From Discostella pseudostelligera (lineage: Eukaryota; Bacillariophyta; Thalassiosirophyceae; Thalassiosirales; Thalassiosiraceae): DNA of 12,315 nt. Under the pieces are notes generated by a model, which was not told the DNA's origin, ran no database searches, and worked only from the letters and a program-made list of their open reading frames with translations. Location: positions 1 through 12,315 of the forward strand of contig JALLBK010000655.1 in NCBI GenBank assembly GCA_036940085.1, in the 5' to 3' direction. Made by a program: the position numbers and the translations under genes. Shown in pieces: positions 1-8,044 of this stretch; positions within the stretch are counted from its first letter, which is position 1; every line of letters begins with the position of its first letter.

Positions 1-110
1 GTTGCTCATCCAACGCACCAAGCCCATCGGCGGTGAGGTGAAGCAGCTCCGGCAAGTCGAGGTGAAAAGGGAAGGGTGGTCATTGGCATTGGCCTTCGTG
101 ACACATCATC
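1..110 (+). other. 5' leader of the DNMT5-like gene
   Basis: No gene is seen here. In the frame of the downstream ATG there are stops at 39-41 and 63-65, so the protein cannot extend further upstream without an unseen intron. That supports 111 as the start. The context is CATC-ATG-G, with G at +4 but C at -3, so it is a moderate start. No TATA-like box is recognised in this short stretch, and the promoter is probably upstream of the window. Confidence 0.5.
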
Positions 111-3100
111 ATGGACCGCAACTCCGACGATGAGGCGGGCAGCAGCAGCAGCAAGCCACCCGCCAAGCCAATCACTAGCAAAAAGGCCGTCAAACCTCCT
201 GCCAAGAAGACTGGTTCCATCAAGAGTTTCTTCAAGATAAAGACGTTGCCCCCTGCTAATACTACTACGGCAGAGGCACCAGCAGATTTTGCATCGCCTC
301 GCAAAACAATCCCCCGAAAAAATCCTACCGCAGAAGCAGCCGCCATCTGCATCAAATCTCCCATGAAGCCAACCCTCCCCCCTGGAGCGATGGAATGCAC
401 CTTCCCCTGTCCAGAAATTGGTGAGGGATGGACACAGAAAATTGTAAAGAGGAAGAATTCGAGCATTGAGAGCGACAGATATTTCTTCCCCCCTAATGAT
501 GAGGGCAAGAAGCTTCGGAGTATGGTTGAGGTCAATCGCTATTTGAATGACAATGCTGTGGTTGGGAAGACGAAGACTACTACTACTGCTGCTACTGCTA
601 CTTCTCCGATGAAATCCCCCACTAAAGTCAAGGCGCGGACCAGCAAGTCATCTCCAGCTGCTGCACCAAAGGCTTCAAGGTCCACAAAGTTAACGAAGAC
701 TCCTAAGTACCCCATCGGCACCACCCTATCCAAAATGTTCCACGATGATGATATTGGGGGAAAACGACCTTTCCAGGGCAAAGTCACGAAATACGATTAC
801 AAACGTGGTTTGTATTGGGTTAGATATGAAGATGGAGATGAGGAGGAGTTGAGTGAGAATAAATTGAGCGACCTTGTGGAGGATTATCCTATTATGATGG
901 AGTCGAGCAATAGTTATCCACTTGGTACATTAGTATCTAAAGTGTTTCGCGACGAAGATGGGCACGATCGTGCCTTTTCGGGGAAGGTTATGGAATACAA
1001 TACTACTCGCAGTTTGTACTCGATTACATATGAAGATGGCGATGAGGAGGACTTGACCGAGCAGGAATTAAGGATGATCGTTGTTGTTGATGATGGCGAC
1101 AACAACATGGGCGAGAAGAATGGAGTGGGCAAGAAGGAACAGGTCAAGAGAAAGGGGACCGCATCGAAAGAGTCGGAAGGGAATATTGCTATCATGAAGA
1201 AACCTCGGACTTCCAAATCCGAAAATGGGGATAGCTCGTCTGACACTAAAAAGAAGGACGCCTTCGAAATGCTTATGAGTAAGACTCCTCGTCGAGCTGC
1301 AAAGAAGAAAGTAGTCTATGCAGAAGAGAGTGATTTGGACGAAGAGGAGTCTGAGGATAGTGCTGTTGAAGAAGTGTCGCCAAAGAAGGGAGCAAAGAAA
1401 AGTGGTACTGCGGGCAAGAAGAACGGTGGACAGCGAAGGACTAAAGCGGTCAATAAAGTCAGCAAGGATAAGACGAAGATGATAATTGAGAGCGATAGTG
1501 ACGAGTTTGTACCGGATCATGAAGTAGAAGATGTGGATGAATCCTTTGATGCTGATTCTGAGTCTGATATGGAAGCTAATTCAGAAGAAGTGGAAGAGGT
1601 AGCTCCGAGGAAGCGGAACCGCAACAAACCAGCATCCTCTTCCAAAAAGCGTGCGTCAACTAAGGTCAGCTCGACAAATGGGGCAAAGAAGTCCGCCGTC
1701 AAAAATGACGAAAAGTTTGCACCCGATTCCATCGAGGCACTATGCGCCGCCAAAGCAAAGGACATCAAACTCCTGAACAATCCCCAGCAGTTTCCCGAGG
1801 ATGGACCATATGTCGAACCAGTAGGCATTGATGCAACGGATGGAATTGTTGAGGGTATTATTGGTGGCATGGTGCAAAAAGTTGGCAAGTTGTTATTGGA
1901 CACAATCAAGCGTAATGATGCCGAACGTGAATTGGGCGAGTTAAGCTTTCCAATCAAATTGAACACCGCCTGTTCAGGAACTGACGCTCCTAGCATTGCA
2001 TTGGGCCTGGTTAAGGAGAGCCTGGATCGGTTCTGTCCCTCGGAGCGGAATTTGGGCGGAGAAGCAACTGGACAACATGATGTGAAGGGGCATGGATTCG
2101 ACTACGAACACAACATGTCCTGCGAGATTGAACCCTTCAAGCAGGCATACATCGGACGAAATTTTCCAGGTGTGCTTTTATTTCCGGATATAACCAAGTT
2201 GACAGAGAAGGAAACCGTGGTGGATGTGTATGGTAGGGCACAGAAGATTCCGAAGGGTGAGAAGAAAATTTGTTACAATGCTCTTCCTGTCCCGCTGAGT
2301 TGCTCATAAAACAGTCACTATTTCGCATATCAGGCAACATATTTGTGGCGGGCACCTCCTGCAAGGATTTTAGCATGTTGAAATCATCCCATCGTAAAGG
2401 TTAGGCAATATCATGCCGTTTCACATTTCACATCTCGAAACTAGAATCTAACTCAGCCTCTTAAACTACTTGACTTGACAACAGATATCGAGGACAAGGG
2501 AACAAGCGGAGAAACCTTCCTCGCGGCTGTCGAATATCTTGAGCAGGAGAAGCCTGATGTTGCAATATTTGAAAATGTCGACAAGGCTCCATGGGAGAAG
2601 ATGCAGGAGTACATTGTCGGGAGACTTCATCTCAAAGAGAGAAACTCGATTAAGAATATTACCGACATTAAAAAGAATCAAGCTGGTAAGTGAAAGTAAA
2701 AGGGTGTGTGTTTTTCAATGACTCTGGTTCCTATCCTTTCAACTGTGTGCACTTCTAATTATCCTCTTTGTTAGATGCTGATAACGATCTCAAGTTTTCC
2801 ATTAATGAAGACGGCCGCTATGTTGTGGAGGCAGTTCCACGCCAAGTAGGAGTCAGGGCCGGTTGTGTAGTGGATGGATTTGTCCCAGCCTATGACGACC
2901 CCTGCAACGTAAGGTCATTAAAAGCCAAACCGTCTGACAAAAACAAGGTCTTGACCCTTGGACAACTTGCGAAAGAACACGGAATCAATCTCGAGGAAGA
3001 TATTTTGGTCATGGAGAAGCAGGCTCGTTACTGTACTCATCTCATACGTCTTGACACCAAGCATTATGGGCTGCCTCAGACAAGGAATCGCCAATACCTA

Positions 3101-6100
3101 TTTGTTTGGAGGTCGGACGATCCCTCCGATAACTTGGGAGAGTACTTTCAGCTACTCATGGATCATCTTAAGACGCCGCTGCTTCACTCGATGGAGGCTT
3201 TCATGCTACCCCCAACTCATGATCGTATCCGATGCTTTCGTGAGGCGCTACGGTCTGGACCAGGACTCATGGTTGCAAAGGAACGCGCGAAGGAACTTGA
3301 CTTCTTTGATTGGGAACTGTCAGGAGTGAAAGATTTGGCACACCACCTCAACTACAGGAAGATGATGGGAATCAATGAACGATCGCGTTGGCTTACGCAG
3401 TGGAACACCCGCGGCCGAAAGAAAGTGGCACCTGGTCTGTGGCCTGAGCTTGTAGCAATGTGGAACATGCGACGATGCGATCTCATCGATTGTTTTGCGG
3501 CTGCGGCCACGCGAGATGCCGTGTCGAGGGATCCTTTACATCATCTGTTCACTTGGGTAAATCCATTGTGTGTTACGTCTGCTTGGTTGGGCTTGATCTA
3601 TTGCTGACATTTCAATATCTTGTCGCTCATTTAGGACCTCTCACAGAACGTGCACAGAACTAGTGTACGCACTCCGGCAGTAGGAGTTAGTGGATGTGTC
3701 ACTCCTGGTGGAGAGCTGCTTCTTCCACACAAAGGAAGAACAATGATGGGGTTCGAGAAACTACTGCTACAGGGTATTCCCTTTACCCGTCTTGCTCTCG
3801 GCCCTGAGACTGAAGTTCAGTTGTCTGATCTAGCGGGAAATGCGGTGAGATTATTAAATTCTTCTATTACGCGCAATTGATATATGTAGTTCACCTATTT
3901 TATTGTTGAAATTCGATCTTAGATGTCAATGCCAGTTGTATGTGCTACCATTCTCTCCGCAATTTGTGCACCTCAACTCCGCCGAGAGCAATCAAGAATC
4001 GAAAAGGTGAACCTCAACAACTATCGATTACTGCGAAAGTATGACTCTGCAAATGGGGCCGTCCTACCGGAGCGCGGAGACCTTCATGGAAGCAAGCTTC
4101 CAGCAAAAGACTTCATCTATGTGTTTACTGCAATTGCTGATGAGTTCGTTGAAAGTGCATACGAGTGCTCTGTTCTTTGCAACTGCGAGTCATCTGGCCA
4201 AACCTCACAGGACGAGACACTTCTAGAGTGCACTTTATGTGGCTTCGGAGTGTGTCATACATGTACTTCTCTTCATCAGATTGACAGCCATCAGCTGAAA
4301 GAAACACATATCTCAGGGAAGAAGCGGATCAATCCTCACCAATTTGAGATGAATCTACGTTGCGCCGCGCCCTCAACACTTGTTTTGGGAAACTCTTGGG
4401 AGAGCACCATTCCAGACTGTGCAGGGTTGGAGTCATATAGTTTCCAGCTGCAGCGTGTTGACCGCCTGCGCGGACATTGGCTTTTGACGTATGGAGCATG
4501 GGAAGATCATGGTTCAGGTCGACAGGTAGCTGAGATTAGAATTACACTCGGGCAGATTGGAGCCCTCGACAAAGACTTGGGGCTTGTCGTTTACGTGAAA
4601 TGCTTTGCTCCAGCTATTCGACTTCAAAATCCGAAACGTGGTCTGCTGAAAGATTCAGCTCGACTTGTTCTGAAGCGTAAAGGAAAATCAATGGACACCT
4701 CGTCATTGACGTGGGAAATTAGAGCTAATAACTCGAAAGTCAAATTGAAGATTGTTGGCAGTAATCCTTGCGAGTCTCACCGAGTTCAGATTGGGTTGAA
4801 CAACATTGCGGCGAAGGAACTGATGAATCACACGCCACAGAATAAATTCACTAAGAGTTTTCCCAAATCAAGGAATGATCTCCTACGCTATCATGCGAAG
4901 TGGAAGCTATGGCCGGGAACAATTGTTATCTCTGGTGGAGACTGGGACTTGGTGAACGGAACCTACACAAAGAGAACGTGTCAACACACAACGGTTTTGT
5001 CTGCACTTTGGAGGCGGGCCCCGACGGAAAGTTCGCCCGCATTGTACATCTACATTAGGCCGGACGTCTTGAGATCTGATCTAGATGTTGCGGTTATTTC
5101 GGAGACTCCATCCTATCGTGATAAAATGGAGATATGCGAGCTGAACGACTGGGTTCCTGAAAATGCCTTGTCAGAAGAGACGTACATGACCGAGGCTAAC
5201 TTTTTGAGCTGGGTTTCGGCACCTGAGTTGACGTTGGAAGTTCCCTCACCGGCAATGACTATGGAAAAAGTTGCAAAGCCATTCCATGATCAGGTTTGCG
5301 CTGGAAAGTCTGAACCGCCAATTCTTTGTGAGCTGAATGGTCTGTCAGATGAGGCGATCAAATCTCTTCTACAGCACACTACGGAGGTTTGCAATACAGA
5401 AATTGTTTCACTCGACCTGGTTGGCAAGATGGGATCTCGAAATGCCAAGCGGCTCTCCATTTTGGCAGCACCGTTGCTTCTGAAGTACGCAGCTGAGGGT
5501 ATGCTGCCACTGCAATTACTCCACTGGTACAAACTCTCGCACCCAGAAGAGTGCAGTTTTGGACTGTGCGAATCGAGTTTTCCTTCTCGCCCAAAAGAGA
5601 TTTGGAGTGAGGTTGAGGTTAATGCACGTGGAAAGAAAGTGACACGATGTGAGCGTGAATTCGATGCTGTGGAGTCAAATGACTTTTACCACGTGAGTAC
5701 TATATTTTCGCAAGCATACCATTCCATTATTTCTATACTAGCATTCACTAAATTCGCTCGGATTATCACCAACTGTTACCAGAAACTGCTTCAACGCCCC
5801 CCTGTGTTTGAAGTTAGCGTCGACAAAGCAATCGGGAAGCTTATCATCCGAATGAATCCCGTCGTAGCTGGTCATCAAGCTGCAGCGCATCTTGTAAGAG
5901 GAAGAGGCCTAGACGATGATTCAGCGAAATCCATCAATGTCAAATATTGCCTCTCTGAACTATCTCGCATGGGCGAGCCCATGACAAAAGAGTTCCATGT
6001 ACCGAATTCAGATGGATACAAGGAAACCGGTGTCGAAGGCATGGAGTTTAGTTTGTACCCACGCCAGGCAAAAGCTTTGACAAGAATGCTGGCAATCGAA

Positions 6101-8044
6101 GCAGGAGAAGTGGAATTCAATGAAGAAGAAAGAAGCGAGCATATACTCAATGGTGTTGGTTGGTGTTTAATTGGACGCGCGACAAAGATATCTCCGCTGA
6201 AAGGTGGAGTTCTGGGTGATGCAATTGGAAGTGGAAAAACCGTAGTAACCATTGCTCTCATTCTCAGCGGCATTAAGAAAGCGCGGGAGAATCGTAGCAT
6301 CGAACATGGCAGGTCTGGTGCCACCTTGATTGTAGTTCCACCAGGATTAGTGAAGCAGTGGGATGACGAGCGAAAGGTACAACAATTATTACCTATCGTT
6401 GCATTTAATTGTTCTTGTATGAACTCACCTCATTCCATTCTTTTCAGAAATTCACAAAAAATCAACTTCGAAGTATCATCATTGATTCCACGGACACATT
6501 GAAGAGATTCTGCGTGAAAGATATCTGTGAGGCAGACATGGTTATAGTGCCTGCGGGCATAATTGAAGAGAGAGGGAAAACTGCAACTTCTCGACCTTAC
6601 ACGGAACTCCTGTCAAACAAAGCTGGTGCAAAGCAGATTCCTCCAGCGCCATCAAACGGTCACAAAGAAGCGCCAACTATTGAAGGTACTTGGGTACGAA
6701 ACATGGCATCGGGTCCGGCTATCTATGTTGGCAACGATTGTAGGCAGAAACATCGCGATGAGCAAGCTTTTTATGGTCATCGCTATTCCGAAGCAATAAA
6801 AAAGCTTCGTCAAAAAAACTTTGGCCCATCTGAGCGAGGAGTTCCACTGGAATGGTTCACTTGGGACAGGATTGTTGTGGATGAATGTCACGAATGTCTC
6901 GTTTCGACGGCGAGGCAGGACCAGGAGAGCAAGGCTAGCGAGTTCAAGGCCCAGGCTCGACGAGGAGCTCGTGAGTTCCTTGGAGTGGGGTGTACTGATT
7001 CGACGACTCGTCCGCTCTTGGCGAAATCAGCAGTTTGGGGTTTGACTGGAACGCCGTTGCTTGAGACAGAGGCACGAGTAACCGAGCTTGCCAATCTCAT
7101 GGGAGGTGAGTTCATGATTCATCTTGTTCACAAATATTGCTTCCTTCAGTTCACTGATTCGCATTCTGAACAAAGGGACGTACCTAACGGGATCTGCCCA
7201 TCACTGGCGTAAAGAGGAGCGCGAGTCCGGCCGTGACATCTTTTTGAACCAACAAGAAGAAGGTTCAAAAAGTCGTGAGTACCGTTGCGCCGTTCAAGAC
7301 TCATGTCACTCATATGTGAGAGAGGCTTGTCAACGCAACCGTGGTGAGGAGCTGGTGGTGAAGCTTGAACGAAAGAAAAACTTAGTCAGCATGTCGCCAT
7401 CTGAAGGCGAGGCGTTTCTGAGCGCAATAAGAGAATCAAATCTCGAGTCCTACTCCATTACTCCTGATCAACTTGGTGAAAAGGCGGGCAACGGCCTCAC
7501 GGTCACTTCCTCTTCTACGGCACGTCATACCGCCCTGTTCGAGATAATCGATTCCATCCAAGCCGATGAGCCGCACACCAAGATAATCGTCTTCGCAAAT
7601 GCAGTGTATTCTGGATACAGTTCTGCTTTAGAGGCATTGAAATCATCGGGTCGAAAGTTTGCCCACGTTGATGAAAGCCATACTGTGATGGAGCAAAATG
7701 AAATCATTTCTTGGTTCCGGCACACTGATGCTACCGAGGAAGATAGATTGCGTCCTCGCATTTTGTTACTATCCTACAATCAAGCTGCGGGGCACAATCT
7801 GCAAGAAGATTGTCACAATGTCATTATGTATGACCCAATGTACTCTGGCTCCGATGCTGTCGCAGATGCAAGTGTGGAGGAACAGGCACTTGGACGTGTC
7901 CTGAGGCAAGGCCAGAAGGACGATGTCTCCTGCTACCGCATTTTAGTCAGGGGTCCCGATGGCGAACGTTGCCTAGATGATAGCATCGTAGAGAGAAACT
8001 TGGATGAAGAGGTACTGCGCGCGGCCACTTCTAACTTTGATTAG
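111..8044 (+). CDS. DNMT5: DNMT5-type cytosine-5 DNA methyltransferase fused to SNF2 ATPase, 9 exons
   Basis: Exons: 111-2256, 2334-2399, 2485-2685, 2775-3556, 3635-3844, 3923-5692, 5783-6376, 6448-7105, 7176-8044; 7296 bases including the stop, 2431 residues. Introns were placed from GT-AG signals, reading phase and continuity of motifs. The methyltransferase shows motif I (NTACSGTDAP, about 618), the catalytic loop GTSCKDFS with Cys725, ENV at 767, the YGLPQTRNR motif near 902, and motif X (SDLAGNAMS, about 1130). The SNF2 part shows Walker A GDAIGSGKT (Lys1877), a DECH box (2068), LTGTP (2122) and the arginine-finger motif QALGRVLRQGQ (2379). DNMT5 proteins are nuclear and methylate CpG in an ATP-dependent maintenance reaction; that role is inferred from the family. 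The front carries MBD-like and Tudor-like modules. No RING finger is seen between the helicase lobes, where some relatives have one. Family assignment is firm; exon borders are predictions, least certain at introns 2 and 8. Confidence 0.93.
210..233 (+). other. PIP-box-like motif, residues 34-41
   Basis: The peptide TGSIKSFF is followed by KIK and preceded by KK. It matches the PCNA-interacting pattern Q-x-x-[ILM]-x-x-[FY]-[FY] at the hydrophobic and both aromatic positions, with basic flanks, but has Thr in place of Gln. It lies in a disordered Lys/Pro/Ser-rich N terminus. Maintenance methyltransferase DNMT1 also has an N-terminal PIP box, so the placement makes sense. Binding is an inference from a short, degenerate motif. 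Confidence 0.4.
402..551 (+). other. MBD-like domain, residues 98-147
   Basis: The stretch runs GEGWTQKIVKRK, then DRYFFPP, then GKKLRSMVEVNRYL. It follows the order of the methyl-CpG-binding domain: Gly-Trp-Thr with a basic strand, an Asp-x-Tyr strand, a Pro turn, Gly-Lys-x-x-Arg-Ser, and a helix ending in Tyr-Leu. Asp122, Tyr124 and Arg136 match the positions that contact mCpG in animal MBDs. The loop that carries the first contact arginine is shorter and reads NSSIES, without Arg. The fold call is fairly good; binding to methylated DNA is uncertain. Confidence 0.6.
708..881 (+). other. Tudor-like repeat 1, residues 200-257
   Basis: The repeat opens with YPIGTTLSKMF, continues with PFQGKVTKYD and ends in LYWVRYEDGDEEELSE. 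The pattern F-x-G-x-V-x-x-Y, then Y-x-V-x-Y-E-D-G-D-x-E, is typical of the small PTM/DIR17-like Tudor modules seen in plant and algal chromatin proteins. Such modules commonly bind histone tails or methylated lysine or arginine. The ligand here is unknown. Confidence 0.65.
915..1082 (+). other. Tudor-like repeat 2, residues 269-324
   Basis: This is a second copy of the preceding module, reading YPLGTLVSKVF, AFSGKVMEYN and YEDGDEEDLTE. Spacing and motif order match repeat 1, separated from it by about 11 residues, so the pair is an internal tandem duplication. The two differ most in the loop after the first strand (DDDIGGKRP versus DEDGHDRA) and at the aromatic after Leu-Tyr (Trp versus Ser), which may change ligand binding. 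Confidence 0.62.
1083..1790 (+). other. Charged low-complexity linker, residues 325-560
   Basis: Basic patches (KKPRTSK, RRAAKKK, PRKRNRNK, KKRAS) alternate with acidic Ser-rich runs (SDLDEEESEDS, ESDSDEF, ESFDADSESDME). The basic patches look like nuclear-localisation signals. The Ser-Asp/Glu runs fit the casein kinase 2 consensus. No folded domain is recognised. It tethers the reader modules to the methyltransferase core. Confidence 0.6.
2257..2333 (+). other. Intron 1, 77 bases
   Basis: Donor AAGG/GTGAGA and acceptor ATATCAG/GC. Phase 1. It contains an in-frame stop (2307-2309). Splicing joins the end of exon 1 (QKIPK) to GNIFVAGTSC, which supplies the otherwise missing catalytic loop. 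Confidence 0.85.
2334..2399 (+). other. 66-base exon 2 encoding the catalytic-cysteine loop
   Basis: It encodes the segment from NIFVAGTSC to SSHRK, with catalytic Cys725. Both flanking introns are phase 1 and 66 is a multiple of 3, so this exon can be skipped without changing frame. Confidence 0.8.
2400..2484 (+). other. Intron 2, 85 bases (donor uncertain by 6 bases)
   Basis: The chosen donor is AAAG/GTTAGG, the acceptor ACAACAG/AT. An alternative donor six bases upstream (CATC/GTAAAG at 2394) keeps the frame and would replace Arg-Lys-Asp by a single His. The longer form is preferred because it has the better exon-side bases. Phase 1. Confidence 0.7.
2686..2774 (+). other. Intron 3, 89 bases
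   Basis: Strong donor GCTG/GTAAGT and acceptor TTGTTAG/AT. Phase 1; joins IKKNQA to DADNDLKF. Reading through it would reach a stop at 2691-2693. Confidence 0.88.
3557..3634 (+). other. Intron 4, 78 bases
   Basis: Donor TTGG/GTAAAT and acceptor CATTTAG/GA. Phase 0; joins HHLFTW to DLSQNVHRT. Its length is a multiple of 3 but it contains an in-frame stop at 3605-3607. Confidence 0.85.
3845..3922 (+). other. Intron 5, 78 bases
   Basis: Donor TGCG/GTGAGA and acceptor ATCTTAG/AT. Phase 0; it splits methyltransferase motif X, joining SDLAGNA to MSMPVVCAT. It contains an in-frame stop at 3878-3880. The ATG at 3923 is therefore an internal Met, not a gene start. Confidence 0.88.
4166..4291 (+). 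other. Cys/His zinc-binding cluster, residues 1217-1258
   Basis: Cysteines at 1217, 1221, 1223, 1238, 1241, 1246 and 1249 and histidines at 1253 and 1258 give C-x3-C-x-C, then C-x2-C-x4-C-x2-C-x3-H-x4-H. The spacing fits a RING/PHD-like two-zinc fold just after the methyltransferase domain. The fold type is not certain. It might contact histone or act as a structural bridge to the ATPase. Confidence 0.6.
5693..5782 (+). other. Intron 6, 90 bases, stop-free
   Basis: Strong donor CCAC/GTGAGT and acceptor GTTACCAG/AA. Phase 0, length 30 codons, no in-frame stop, so the reading frame stays open through it. Splicing gives NDFYHKLLQRPPVFEV, a smoother join into the segment before the ATPase. The retained version would add a hydrophobic stretch of 30 residues. 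Confidence 0.75.
6377..6447 (+). other. Intron 7, 71 bases
   Basis: Donor AAAG/GTACAA and acceptor TTCTTTTCAG/AA with a good pyrimidine tract. Phase 0; joins WDDERK to KFTKNQLRS inside ATPase lobe 1. Confidence 0.85.
7106..7175 (+). other. Intron 8, 70 bases (acceptor inferred from frame)
   Basis: Donor GGAG/GTGAGT is strong. The acceptor AACAAAG/GG at 7174-7175 is weak but gives NLMGGTYLTGSAHHW in frame, phase 1. A better-looking acceptor, CTTCCTTCAG at 7149, would put TGA two codons later. Frame and family continuity favour the downstream site. Confidence 0.68.

Larger units (their letters stand above)
1944..3961 (+). other. C5 cytosine methyltransferase domain over exons 1-6, residues about 612-1148
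   Basis: The AdoMet-binding motif I is at 1959-1988. The catalytic thiol loop (GTSCKDFSML) is on exon 2, with Thr-Ser before the Cys where canonical enzymes have a Pro-Cys pair. ENV, the motif that stabilises the flipped base, is at 2571-2579. The conserved Gln-x-Arg-x-Arg strand is at 3071-3091. The target-recognition part follows to the DLSQNVHRT segment, and motif X (GNAMSMP) bridges intron 5. All core motifs are present and in order, so the domain looks active. Confidence 0.9.
6030..7960 (+). other. SNF2 ATPase domain over exons 7-9, residues about 1812-2400
   Basis: Lobe 1 opens with FSLYPRQAKAL, followed by Walker A GDAIGSGKT (6215-6241), LIVVPPGLVKQW, the DECH box at 6880 and WGLTGTP (7036-7056). 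Lobe 2 has KIIVFANAV, LLLSYNQAAGHNLQ and the motif VI arginines in RVLRQGQ (7895-7915). An insertion of more than 100 residues, characteristic of DNMT5, separates motif Ia from the DECH box. No Cys/His RING cluster is found between the lobes. In DNMT5 the ATPase is coupled to recognition of hemimethylated DNA. Confidence 0.88.

Noticed and set aside
570..605. ACT/GCT trinucleotide run and the nearby AGC run at 139-152 as microsatellites
   Set aside because: Short, in frame, encode Thr/Ala and Ser in disordered sequence; unremarkable for such linkers.
1079..1107. Hairpin from GTTGTTGT and ACAACAAC with an 11-base loop
   Set aside because: It lies within a charged coding linker where Val, Asp and Asn codon runs explain it; no sign of a structured RNA role.
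80..2376. Several minus-strand open frames opposite exon 1
   Set aside because: They are antisense shadows of a long, continuous coding exon with recognisable domains; their translations are low-complexity and match no family.
3923..6502. Separate gene starting at the ATG at 3923
   Set aside because: The ATG lies directly after a TTAG acceptor and continues methyltransferase motif X (GNA-MSMP) in phase, so it is an internal exon.
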